Shown in pieces: positions 14,738-22,178 of a stretch of DNA of 33,212 bases. The translations under genes were made by a program, and so were the position numbers. The stretch is from an uncultured Eubacteriales bacterium (GTDB taxonomy: Bacteria > Bacillota > Clostridia > Christensenellales > UBA1242), in NCBI GenBank assembly GCA_900321185.1, contig ONVD01000040.1, positions 1-33,212 of the forward strand, written 5' to 3'. A model generated the notes under the pieces. The model did no database searches, was not told the DNA's origin, and was given only the letters and a program-made list of their open reading frames with translations. How positions within the stretch are numbered: the stretch's first letter is position 1; every line of letters starts with the position of its first letter.

Positions 14738-16138
14738 ATGAAAGAATTAACAATGCAAGATTTAGTATCATATTGTAAGACCATGGGTTTTATTTTCCCT
14801 GGTAGTGAGATTTATGGTGGGTTAGCAAATAGTTGGGATTATGGCCCACTTGGAGTAGAATTAAAAAATAATATAAAATCCGCTTGGTGGAAACGTTTTG
14901 TACAGACTGAGCCTAACAATGTAGGGCTTGACAGTGCTATAATAGCCAGTCCTCGTATTTGGGAGGCAAGTGGACATTTGGCAAGTTTTTCTGACCCCTT
15001 AATGGATTGTCGTGCCTGCAAATCTCGTCACCGTGCAGACAAATTAATTGAAAACTGGCTGACCGAACAAGAGCAAAAGGGCAACCACATAGAGACCAAA
15101 TCTAGCGAGGCAATGTCAGATGCCGAAATGGAAGAGTTTATCCAAGCTCACAAAATACCTTGTCCAGATTGTGGTAAGTGTGACTTTACACCTATTCGCA
15201 AGTTTAACTTGATGTTTAAGACCTTTATGGGTGTAACCGAAGATGCCAAAAGTACTGTGTATTTACGTCCAGAAACATGTGCATGTATCTTCACAAACTT
15301 TAAGAACGTGCTTCGCTCTACACGTGCTAAATTGCCTTTTGGTATTTGCCAGATAGGTAAGTCATTCCGTAATGAGATAACACCTGGTAACTTCATCTTC
15401 CGTACACGCGAGTTTGAACAAATGGAAATGGAGTTTTTCTGTCATCCTAATGATGCCGAAAAATGGTTTGAGCATTATCGCCATGAATGTATGGAATTTT
15501 GTAAAAATATCGGCGTAAACCCAGAAAAATTGCGTTTCCGTGACCACGACAAAGAAGAGTTGGTATTCTATTCGAAAGCAACAACTGACATCGAATTTAA
15601 TTACCCATTTGGTTGGAGTGAGTTGTGGGGTATTGCCAACCGTACCAATTATGACTTGACACAGCATCAAAAATTTAGTGGAGAAGACCTTACTTACACT
15701 GACCCATTTACTAACGAAAAATTTACTCCTTTTGTAGTAGAGCCTAGTGTAGGAGTAGATAGATTATTGCTTGCAGTGCTTTGCAGTGCTTACACCGTGG
15801 AAGATTTGCCAGATAATGACTCACGCATTGTGTTAAAATTACACAAATCTTTGGCACCAATTAAAGTGGCAGTGTTACCTTTGTCCAAAAAATTGGAGGA
15901 TAGTGCTCAAAAATTGTATGCTGACCTTAGTCAAGATTATCGTGCACAATATGATGCATCTGGCTCTATTGGTAAGCGTTATCGTAGACAAGATGAAATA
16001 GGTACACCATATTGTGTAACCGTAGATTTTGAGACCGAAACCGACCAGAGTGTGACCGTTAGAGACCGTGATACTATGCTACAAGAACGAGTAAAAATAA
16101 CCGAATTAAACGATTGGCTACGTAATCATTTAAAATAG
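14738..16138 (+). CDS. glyQS: Glycyl-tRNA synthetase (single-chain, class II)
   Basis: A 466-residue class II synthetase of the alpha-2 type, which charges tRNA-Gly in the cytoplasm; a tRNA-Gly lies at 614. The N terminus GFIFPGSEIYGGLANSWDYGPLG is diagnostic. Two CxxC pairs (CRACKSRH and CPDCGKC) frame an insertion and probably bind zinc. FRNEITPGNFIFRTREFEQMEMEFF holds motif 2, and EPSVGVDRLLLAVL is motif 3. The C-terminal anticodon-binding domain starts near residue 370 (LAPIKVAVLPLSKK) and ends with the usual GTPYCVTVDFET...VTVRDRDT. GAGAGGA is the ribosome site. It has its own promoter and a strong terminator. Confidence 0.97.
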   Translation: MKELTMQDLVSYCKTMGFIFPGSEIYGGLANSWDYGPLGVELKNNIKSAWWKRFVQTEPNNVGLDSAIIASPRIWEASGHLASFSDPLMDCRACKSRHRADKLIENWLTEQEQKGNHIETKSSEAMSDAEMEEFIQAHKIPCPDCGKCDFTPIRKFNLMFKTFMGVTEDAKSTVYLRPETCACIFTNFKNVLRSTRAKLPFGICQIGKSFRNEITPGNFIFRTREFEQMEMEFFCHPNDAEKWFEHYRHECMEFCKNIGVNPEKLRFRDHDKEELVFYSKATTDIEFNYPFGWSELWGIANRTNYDLTQHQKFSGEDLTYTDPFTNEKFTPFVVEPSVGVDRLLLAVLCSAYTVEDLPDNDSRIVLKLHKSLAPIKVAVLPLSKKLEDSAQKLYADLSQDYRAQYDASGSIGKRYRRQDEIGTPYCVTVDFETETDQSVTVRDRDTMLQERVKITELNDWLRNHLK

Positions 16139-16275
16139 TCATATATCAATGGCTTTAGCAATATACGATAAAATATCTCGATATTGGATGTATCTATGCC
16201 GATTAATATTAATATCAAAGTAAAAAAACGTTCAACCCTTTCGCCTTAACAGTTTATTTGCTTTGTTAATAGAGT

Positions 16276-16309
16276 AAAAAAATAACTAACGTACCTTAGT
16301 TATTTTTTT
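16276..16309. terminator. Terminator of glyQS (bidirectional form)
   Basis: Perfect 14-bp arms made of an A run plus TAACTAA (16276-16289) and TTAGTTA plus a T run (16296-16309) enclose CGTACC. It lies 138 bp past the glyQS stop. Confidence 0.8.
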
Positions 16310-16380
16310 GTTTTAAAAATTCGTTATTGAGTGTATTGTAGTGATAGAATAAATATCTAAAAAAATCCAAAACACTTAAC

Positions 16381-16389
16381 TGTGGATAA
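16381..16389 (-). promoter_or_regulatory. Consensus DnaA box
   Basis: TGTGGATAA is the exact complement of the DnaA-box consensus TTATCCACA. No second box was found nearby, and dnaA is not in the window, so this is not evidence of an origin. Confidence 0.4.
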
Positions 16390-16580
16390 GTTTTACAAAA
16401 TCGTCATATAATTTGATAAAGTTTTAATACAAAAAGTATTTGGCATGAATGGGATATAGAGGGCTAATTCTTGATTTATCTTAGTATACCACCATTATAT
16501 TCTGTAAGCATAAATTAGTAAAATTGCAACATACGTTTTTTTAATAAAAATATTATTGGTTTACTCTGTTTTGTATGGTG

Positions 16581-16670
16581 GTGCATAGTACTTGGTTAAT
16601 TATAGTGTATAGTATATTAGAATAAAAATAAAAGACGTGCATAGTACCGTCTAAAATCTAATGCATAGTA
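16581..16670 (+). repeat. Three GTGCATAGTAC-family motifs in tandem orientation
   Basis: Exact copies lie at 16581-16591 and 16637-16647, and ATGCATAGTA at 16661-16670, all on the plus strand. Spacing is irregular (56 and 24 bp), unlike a CRISPR array. Confidence 0.85.
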
Positions 16671-16746
16671 TTACTTAAATGTTTTTAGATAATATATAAT
16701 GTGTATGATAATGAAAATATTATATAGCAAAAATCAGAGGTTAAGT

Positions 16747-16770
16747 GTGCATAGTACTAGTACTATGCAC
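16747..16770. repeat. Perfect 24-bp palindrome of GTGCATAGTAC
   Basis: GTGCATAGTACT (16747-16758) is followed directly by its reverse complement. It lies 42 bp past the LysM gene stop. A T6 run follows on the plus strand, so it could end leftover plus-strand transcription, but the absence of any loop is unusual for a terminator. Confidence 0.85.
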
Positions 16771-16812
16771 ATGTTTTTTGTTGGTTAAGTGTATTTTTTG
16801 TAATAGATATTG

Positions 16813-17118
16813 TTAATATTCTAGTTTTTGACCTATATACAATTTTGTTATTTGGTTTTTATCTTTTAAATTTTGTTTGGTTGTATTTAATTTTTTAGCA
16901 ATACTATCTAAAGTATCTAGAGGTTTTACAACATAAATATGTGTATTAGTAGTGTTGATATACAACACACAACCGTCATAGACTTGGTCTACAGGATTGT
17001 CTAGTTTTAGACGTTGAATACTAACACCAAATTTTTGTGCTATACCTTCGAATGTGTCTTCGGGTAGCGCTCGGTACAAAAATTTTGTTACAAATGGCTT
17101 GTTACATACTTTTAACAT
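16813..17118 (-). CDS. Two-LysM-domain protein without signal peptide
   Basis: A 101-residue protein made almost wholly of two LysM modules, which bind N-acetylglucosamine polymers such as peptidoglycan. The first is FLYRALPEDTFEGIAQKFGVSIQRLKLDN...VYDGCVLYI, and the second IYVVKPLDTLDSIAKKLNTTKQNLKDKNQITKLYIGQKLEY. There is no signal peptide or membrane helix, so export is unclear. In spore formers, LysM proteins without a signal peptide are often spore-coat or cortex proteins made inside the mother cell; with the SpoVB-like and YetF genes next door that reading is attractive but unproven. No good ribosome site precedes the ATG. Domain assignment is firm. Confidence 0.85.
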   Translation of the reverse strand: MLKVCNKPFVTKFLYRALPEDTFEGIAQKFGVSIQRLKLDNPVDQVYDGCVLYINTTNTHIYVVKPLDTLDSIAKKLNTTKQNLKDKNQITKLYIGQKLEY

Positions 17119-17223
17119 AATGATATTTTATTTTTTGATTTTTTTAAATATGTAAAATTTTTGTATTTTTCATATTAATAATTTTTTTGTAATAGAATAA
17201 TTAAAAAACTCTGGAGGTGCGTC

Positions 17224-18744
17224 ATACCAAAATCTTCTGTTTTTCGCGCAGTGTTGATTGTTGCTTTGTTTTCTATTTTGACGCGCTTACTTGGCTTTTT
17301 ATTTCGAATTTATCTATCTCGTGAACTAGGTGCTGAGATGTTGGGTATTTATCAAGTGGCATTTAGTATTTTTATGGTGTTGACCATATTGGTATCTAGT
17401 GGATTGCCTCTCACTGTGTCCAAACGCACTGCACGTTACCAAGTCCTTAATGACAAAAAGAGTCAATATGGCATTGTGTCGTCTTCGTTAGTAATTGGGC
17501 TAAGTATTTCTGTTGTGATTTGTTTGGTTTTTGTAATTTTTCAAAATTTTATTGCTAATTTATTTACAGATGCACGAGCTATGACAATATTGCTCACGTT
17601 GTTGCCAGCCGTCGTATTTAGTGCTGTCTACTCATCTTTCCGTGGTTCATTATGGGGGACGAAAAATTATTTTTTTGTATCCTTAGCGGAGTTTGTAGAG
17701 CAAGTGGCACGCATAGTGTTCTTTGTGTTGTTGCTAGAGTGTCTATTGCCAAATGCGAATGGCGGTGTTGTGGCTGGTCTAAGCATGACATTTGGATGCA
17801 TGGTTTCTATGGTGTTTGTGGCCATTGTCTATTTTGCGGACAAGCGTAAGTTAACTAGTCCGAGAGGGTATTACAAAGAGATATGGCATAGTGCTTTGCC
17901 CATCACTGGTGTGCGTACCGCCACCAGCCTCATTCAACCGCTGATTGCTGTGTTGTTTCCATTTATGTTAGTGTTGTCGGGACACACTAGTGAGCAGGCC
18001 ATGAGCTTATATGGTATTGTCATGGGAATGGCATTTCCATTGTTGTTTTTGCCCTCAACTATTGTAGGAGCAATGAGTTTCACACTCATTCCTGATTTAT
18101 CTGTAAGTATTGCCAAAAATGACACTTTGGATGTGGCACAAAAGATTAAATCTAATTTGTTTTTTGCTATGCTTGTTAGCGTTTTGTTTGTACCTTTTTA
18201 TTTGGGTGCAGGGACTGAGATTTGCGAGTTTTTATTTGGCAATAGTTTAGCAGGAGTTTATCTTGCGCGTAGTGCATTTGTTATGTTACCTTTGGGGCTC
18301 TCTAACATAACAAGTAGTATTCTTAATACTTTTAATCTAGAAGTAAAATCTTTTGTCAACAATATTGTTGGTGGTGCGTTGTTGATTGTGTGCGTAGTGT
18401 GTTTGTCTGGCATTATGAGCGTAGATGCATTGATATTAGGGTTCTTTTTGTGCATGACTGTCACAACAGTGCTCAATCTACTAATGTTAAAACGTCATAC
18501 ACATTACAAATTAAATATATTTAGGCCTATGCTATTAATGATTTTGTTCGTTATTCCTAGTGCTATGCTGTGCAAGTTTGTTTGTGGCATTGTTACAACA
18601 TATTTGGGCTTGTTTTGGGGGATTGCGTTTGGAGGAATAGTAAGTATATTGGCGTTTTTGGTCTTGTGTTGGGCTTTTAGGTTGATTGATATTATTTCGC
18701 TTTTTTGTAAATTTTTACCAAAAAAGTTTAAAAAACATGCATAA
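17224..18744 (+). CDS. MOP-family flippase, SpoVB/MurJ-like, apparent ATA start
   Basis: A polytopic membrane protein of about 506 residues in the MOP superfamily (polysaccharide exporters, MurJ, SpoVB). It probably flips a lipid-linked oligosaccharide, possibly lipid II. The N-terminal motif ILTRLLGFLFRIYLSRELGAEMLGIYQ is typical of SpoVB-like proteins, and hydrophobic segments continue to the end, consistent with 12-14 helices. The start is odd. A perfect GGAGGTG (17213-17219) is followed four bases later by ATA at 17224, in frame, giving xPKSSVFRAVLIV, the expected N terminus. The first normal start, GTG 17251, has no ribosome site and would cut off nine residues. A yetF-DUF4363 pair and murA follow, which suits either a sporulation or wall-synthesis role. 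Confidence 0.85.
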   Translation: MPKSSVFRAVLIVALFSILTRLLGFLFRIYLSRELGAEMLGIYQVAFSIFMVLTILVSSGLPLTVSKRTARYQVLNDKKSQYGIVSSSLVIGLSISVVICLVFVIFQNFIANLFTDARAMTILLTLLPAVVFSAVYSSFRGSLWGTKNYFFVSLAEFVEQVARIVFFVLLLECLLPNANGGVVAGLSMTFGCMVSMVFVAIVYFADKRKLTSPRGYYKEIWHSALPITGVRTATSLIQPLIAVLFPFMLVLSGHTSEQAMSLYGIVMGMAFPLLFLPSTIVGAMSFTLIPDLSVSIAKNDTLDVAQKIKSNLFFAMLVSVLFVPFYLGAGTEICEFLFGNSLAGVYLARSAFVMLPLGLSNITSSILNTFNLEVKSFVNNIVGGALLIVCVVCLSGIMSVDALILGFFLCMTVTTVLNLLMLKRHTHYKLNIFRPMLLMILFVIPSAMLCKFVCGIVTTYLGLFWGIAFGGIVSILAFLVLCWAFRLIDIISLFCKFLPKKFKKHA

Positions 18745-18772
18745 ATTATAATTATTTTCACAAATTTAGTGT

Positions 18773-19492
18773 ATGTTAATAATTGTTTTTAGAGTTTTGA
18801 TTATTTATTTAGTGGTGTTATTTTACTTGCGTGTCATGGGCAAACGACAACTCGGGGAATTGCAACCTTTTGAGTTGGTTGTCACTCTGTTGATAGCAGA
18901 TATTATTTCGTTGCCTATGACACAAATCAGCATGCCACTATTGTTCTCATTAGTACCGCTAACTACACTTGTGTTAGCACATTATCTAGTATCCCTCATA
19001 ACGCGTAAATCTATAAAATTGCGCAGTTTTGTCAATGGTAAACCTGTGATAGTTGTTAGCCCGCAAGGTGTACAATTTAATGCACTAAAGTCTTTGAATA
19101 TGAATATGGACGATTTAATAGAGGGTTTGCGTTCGTGTGGATATTTTAAGATTGAAGACGTTCAGTATGCGATTGTCGAAAATAACGGCACACTGACGGT
19201 TATTCCAAAGTCTGGGTCCGCCCCCGTAGTTAATCAAGATGTGGGTATAGAGTTACCCGAAAGCTCGTTGCCACTCAACATCATAACAGCGGGGAAATTA
19301 AATAAAGCGAACTTGCAAATCAGTGGAATAGATGAAACGTTCATTCAAAAAGTGCTAAAACAAGCAGATATTAAGAACTTTAAGAAAGTGTTACTTTTTA
19401 CTCTAGATATGAATGGTAAGGTATATATTCAAGACTATACTCACGAGGGCAAGGTGTTGAATACGGATTATCAAGGGCAAGGTAGGTGGTAA
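18773..19492 (+). CDS. YetF-family (DUF421) membrane protein
   Basis: A 239-residue protein with two or three N-terminal membrane helices followed by a soluble domain. The motif LRVMGKRQLGELQPFELVVTLLIADI is diagnostic of DUF421/YetF. The soluble part shows the family's two strand-rich halves: PVIVVSPQGVQFNALKSLNM and LIEGLRSCGYFKIEDVQYAIVENNGTLTVIPKS. In clostridia and bacilli these proteins are often sporulation-associated; their exact job is not known with certainty. No ribosome site is evident before ATG 18773, 28 bp after the flippase stop. The next gene encodes DUF4363, the usual partner of clostridial YetF. Confidence 0.9.
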   Translation: MLIIVFRVLIIYLVVLFYLRVMGKRQLGELQPFELVVTLLIADIISLPMTQISMPLLFSLVPLTTLVLAHYLVSLITRKSIKLRSFVNGKPVIVVSPQGVQFNALKSLNMNMDDLIEGLRSCGYFKIEDVQYAIVENNGTLTVIPKSGSAPVVNQDVGIELPESSLPLNIITAGKLNKANLQISGIDETFIQKVLKQADIKNFKKVLLFTLDMNGKVYIQDYTHEGKVLNTDYQGQGRW

Positions 19493-19493
19493 A

Positions 19494-19877
19494 ATGAAAT
19501 CCAGAGTAATTATATTGTTTGTTATGCTTGCGGTACTTGTTGGCACTGTGGTATGGGAACAAGTTTATATTGACAACACTGTTAGTAAGTTGCAAAACTT
19601 GTCTAATGACTTATATACTAATCTTGAGCAAGAAAATTTAACTGAGTCCAAGGCGTTGGCAAACGAGGTACATAACTACTGGAATGATAGGCAAACTGTT
19701 ATTACGCTAATGCTTGACTTTAGGGATATTGAACAAATTGGTCGGCAATCTAGCTACATTATCTCATACCTTGATGACGAAGATTTTGAATTAGCTCGCA
19801 GTGAGTGCCAGCAGTTTATACATTTGCTTGAAAATTTTGGTAACATGACTCATTTTGATATACACAATGTTTTGTAA
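19494..19877 (+). CDS. DUF4363-family protein, partner of YetF
   Basis: A 127-residue protein with an N-terminal signal anchor (residues 4-22, VIILFVMLAVLVGTVVWEQ) and a helical outside domain. The heptad-like pattern (TVSKLQNLSNDLYTNLEQENL, AKEV-like ALANEVHNYWNDRQTVITLMLDFRDIEQI) and the final DFELARSECQQFIHLLENFGNMTHF match the DUF4363 layout, which in clostridia lies directly after a DUF421 gene. AGGTGG overlaps the yetF stop, and one base separates the genes, so translation is coupled. Function unknown, probably tied to YetF. A weak hairpin (19880-19895) follows. Confidence 0.85.
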   Translation: MKSRVIILFVMLAVLVGTVVWEQVYIDNTVSKLQNLSNDLYTNLEQENLTESKALANEVHNYWNDRQTVITLMLDFRDIEQIGRQSSYIISYLDDEDFELARSECQQFIHLLENFGNMTHFDIHNVL

Positions 19878-19879
19878 AT

Positions 19880-19905
19880 ACGTTTTTTCAAACGTGTTTA
19901 TTTTT
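19880..19905 (+). terminator. Weak terminator after DUF4363 gene
   Basis: ACGTTT/AAACGT with loop TTTC, then GTTTATTTTTG. The stem is short and AT-rich. Confidence 0.4.
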
Positions 19906-19910
19906 GTATT

Positions 19911-19939
19911 TTCACACAAAAACCTTGTTCGCATATAAT
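19911..19939 (+). promoter_or_regulatory. Promoter of murA
   Basis: TTCACA (19911-19916) and a perfect TATAAT (19934-19939) are 17 bp apart, about 33 bp before the apparent murA start. Confidence 0.7.
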
Positions 19940-19972
19940 AGTTATTGAAAATGTTTTTTGGAGGAAAAATAT

Positions 19973-21226
19973 ACGGATAAATTTTTGATTAATGGTGGGC
20001 GACCACTTTGTGGCCAAGTAGAGATACCTTGTAGCAAAAATGCCTACCTACCTATTTTGGCGGGATGTATTTTGTGTGATGGCAAGATAGTTTTGCACAA
20101 ATGTCCACGTTTTAGTGATATCGATGCAATGTTAAGGGTGTTGGAGACCCTTGGGACTGTGGTAGTTAAACAAAATGATGATTTATACATAGATTGTACA
20201 AAAATAAAATTTAGTTACATACCAAGCGAACTAACCAAAATAATTCGTTCGTCTATTTTTACTTTGGGGGCTTTGTTAGGTAGACTTAGACGTGCCAAAA
20301 TTGCATATCCTGGCGGTTGTGATATCGGTGTACGACCCATAGATTTGCATCTAAAAGGTTTGCGTGCACTAGGAATTAAGGTAGAGGAAAGGCATGGATA
20401 TATTTCTTGTGAGTCTACCAAATTTTGTGCGGGGAGCGTAGACTTGGATTATCCCAGTGTTGGTGCAACCGAAAACTTAATGATGGTTGCTGTTTTGTCA
20501 AGTGGAGTGACTACTATTCGCAACCCAGCCAGAGAACCTGAGATTGTGGACCTCCAAGATTTTTTAAACTCCATGGGGGCAAAAATCTCGGGTGCTGGTA
20601 CTAATGAGATAGTGATACAGGGTGTGGACAAACTGCATTCAACAGAATATACCCCAATGCGAGATAGAATTGTGGCAGGAACATTGTTAGTTGCTTGTGC
20701 TATGACTGGTGGCGAGGTGACACTAACACACTGTAACCCAGAACATTTCTTGCCAATAGTAAACAAATTGGTAAAAAGTAGTTGCAAAATTGAGGCAAAT
20801 AATGATAATATTTGTATATCCAGTGATGGATGTCTACAGAGTTTCGGCGAACTGGAGACAGGGCCATATCCAGCGTTTCCTACAGACATGCAGACGCAAA
20901 TGCTAACTATGTCTACAATTTGCAAGGGAAGTACACTGGTGACCGAGAATGTGTTTGAGTCGCGTTTTAGGGTAGTGCCCGAACTTAGTAAAATGGGTGC
21001 TGACATTGTGGTGCAAGGACGTACTGCCTTTGTGCGTGGAGTGGATAGGTTGCTAGGTGCGACAGTTTATGCACATGATTTGCGGGGCGGTGCTGGGTTG
21101 GTACTGGCAGGACTGTGTGCAGTAGGATATACTACAGTTTATGATGTATGGCATATAGACCGTGGGTATGAGCAATTGGACCAAACTTTGGCATCCTTGG
21201 GGGCGGACATTCATCGCTTAGATTAA
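19973..21226 (+). CDS. murA: UDP-GlcNAc 1-carboxyvinyltransferase, apparent ACG start
   Basis: A 417-residue enzyme that adds enolpyruvate to UDP-GlcNAc, the first committed step of peptidoglycan synthesis and the fosfomycin target. Catalytic Cys116 lies in GGCDIGVRP, and the substrate-binding Lys-Asn pair is in SKNAYLP. The start is unusual. GGAGG (19960-19964) is followed eight bases later by ACG in the position where MurA has its Met: ACG then DKFLINGG, against MDKF in E. coli MurA. With ACG as codon one the Lys falls at residue 22, as in E. coli. A TTG at 19958 is in frame but overlaps the ribosome site and has none of its own. Next come ftsQ, ftsA and ftsZ. Confidence 0.93.
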   Translation, partial: TDKFLINGGRPLCGQVEIPCSKNAYLPILAGCILCDGKIVLHKCPRFSDIDAMLRVLETLGTVVVKQNDDLYIDCTKIKFSYIPSELTKIIRSSIFTLGALLGRLRRAKIAYPGGCDIGVRPIDLHLKGLRALGIKVEERHGYISCESTKFCAGSVDLDYPSVGATENLMMVAVLSSGVTTIRNPAREPEIVDLQDFLNSMGAKISGAGTNEIVIQGVDKLHSTEYTPMRDRIVAGTLLVACAMTGGEVTLTHCNPEHFLPIVNKLVKSSCKIEANNDNICISSDGCLQSFGELETGPYPAFPTDMQTQMLTMSTICKGSTLVTENVFESRFRVVPELSKMGADIVVQGRTAFVRGVDRLLGATVYAHDLRGGAGLVLAGLCAVGYTTVYDVWHIDRGYEQLDQTLASLGADIHRLD

Positions 21227-21239
21227 AAGAGGTGTGGGT

Positions 21240-22028
21240 ATGACAAAGAATAAAACTCTAGCTGTGGTGCTGGTTATTTTGTTTGTACTTGCTTTGTTGA
21301 TTGTGTTAGGACAAAGCGTGTTTAGGGTAGGCAAAGTTGAATTAGTAGCACACACTACCACACACTATCTGTCTACACTTACCGAAGACAGTGTGCTGTC
21401 TGGTAGTAAGTTAGACAAAGGCAAGAGTGTATTTTTGTTAGATAGAGATGATTACAAGGCCAATCTTGAGGCTAGTCAGCCTTACATACAAGTACTAGCT
21501 ATTGAGGTTGTTTGGCCTAATACGGTCAAGTTTCATTATGCTGAGCGAGTAGAGATATACGCTTTGCAATTAAGTGATGGCTATTACGCATATTTGGATG
21601 AAAATTTTAAGGTCTTGAGAGTAAGCCAAGCAGAATTTAACTCAACTCAACAAAATTGCATTTTATTAAATCAATCGTTGGATAAGACTGTTTTGGACGT
21701 GCATGCTGGTGATTTTTTGAACAAAGATGATTTTGCTGATTTTGTTGGTTTGGTCGAGGCGTACGCTAGTTTGGGATACTCTTTGACACAAATGGAGTCT
21801 ATGATTAGTTCGTTAAGTATTACAACAGATGATGATGGACGAAAGTTAAACATACAAACTTTTTTGGGGGTAAACATTCAAATCTTAAACAGTGCATACC
21901 ATACAACACAAAAGGTGTCTTTGGCTTACCAAATGATGTCGCAATTGACCGAATCTGAGCGTGCTAGAGGGACAATTTATGTATTCAAAAACAATCTAGA
22001 TGTGCTTGAAACAAGATATATTGCATAA
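21240..22028 (+). CDS. ftsQ: Cell division protein FtsQ/DivIB
   Basis: A 262-residue single-pass protein of the divisome. It has a short cytoplasmic N terminus, a membrane helix at about residues 6-27 (LAVVLVILFVLALLIVLGQSVF) and an outside POTRA-like domain (FRVGKVELVAHTTTHYLSTLTEDSVL, then VLAIEVVWPNTVKFHYAERVEIYALQL). The following YYAYLDENFKVLRV is the FtsQ beta domain. In other bacteria it links FtsB/FtsL to wall synthesis at the septum. ATG 21240 is preferred over GTG 21234, because GAGGTG is spaced well for ATG. It begins 14 bp after murA and ends in a strong terminator. Confidence 0.85.
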   Translation: MTKNKTLAVVLVILFVLALLIVLGQSVFRVGKVELVAHTTTHYLSTLTEDSVLSGSKLDKGKSVFLLDRDDYKANLEASQPYIQVLAIEVVWPNTVKFHYAERVEIYALQLSDGYYAYLDENFKVLRVSQAEFNSTQQNCILLNQSLDKTVLDVHAGDFLNKDDFADFVGLVEAYASLGYSLTQMESMISSLSITTDDDGRKLNIQTFLGVNIQILNSAYHTTQKVSLAYQMMSQLTESERARGTIYVFKNNLDVLETRYIA

Positions 22029-22044
22029 AAATACGTAAAAATAC

Positions 22045-22077
22045 GATGTAAAATGAATAATTTTACATCTTTTTTTA
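22045..22077 (+). terminator. Terminator after ftsQ
   Basis: Perfect 10-bp arms GATGTAAAAT/ATTTTACATC with loop GAATA, then eight T residues. It separates murA-ftsQ from ftsA-ftsZ. Confidence 0.85.
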
Positions 22078-22097
22078 TAAATATTACTCAATTTTGT

Positions 22098-22126
22098 TTG
22101 ACTAAATGTTGATTGTTTTTTATAAT
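22098..22126 (+). promoter_or_regulatory. Promoter of ftsA-ftsZ
   Basis: TTGACT (22098-22103) and a perfect TATAAT (22121-22126), spacing 17 bp, 52 bp before ftsA. Confidence 0.85.
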
Positions 22127-22178
22127 ATTATAACAACAATATAGTTTAATTTCCTGAAAGTTTTGTAGGAGGCAGTTT

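Larger units (their letters stand above)
16139..16812. other. 674-bp gene-free region rich in palindromes
   Basis: No convincing coding frame is present. The stretch holds the glyQS terminator, a perfect DnaA-box consensus, three single GTGCATAGTAC-family motifs and one perfect palindrome of the same motif. It is very AT-rich. It lies between convergent genes (glyQS and the LysM gene), so it needs no promoter. Confidence 0.7.

Noticed and set aside
16581-16770. CRISPR array in the gene-free region
   Set aside because: The repeats are 10-11 bp with irregular spacing and appear in coding regions elsewhere; no cas genes are present.
16139-16812. Origin of replication
   Set aside because: Only one DnaA box, and no dnaA, dnaN or box cluster in the window.
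20449-21006. 185-codon open frame antisense to murA
   Set aside because: It lies wholly within a strongly conserved gene on the other strand and shows no ribosome site or family features.
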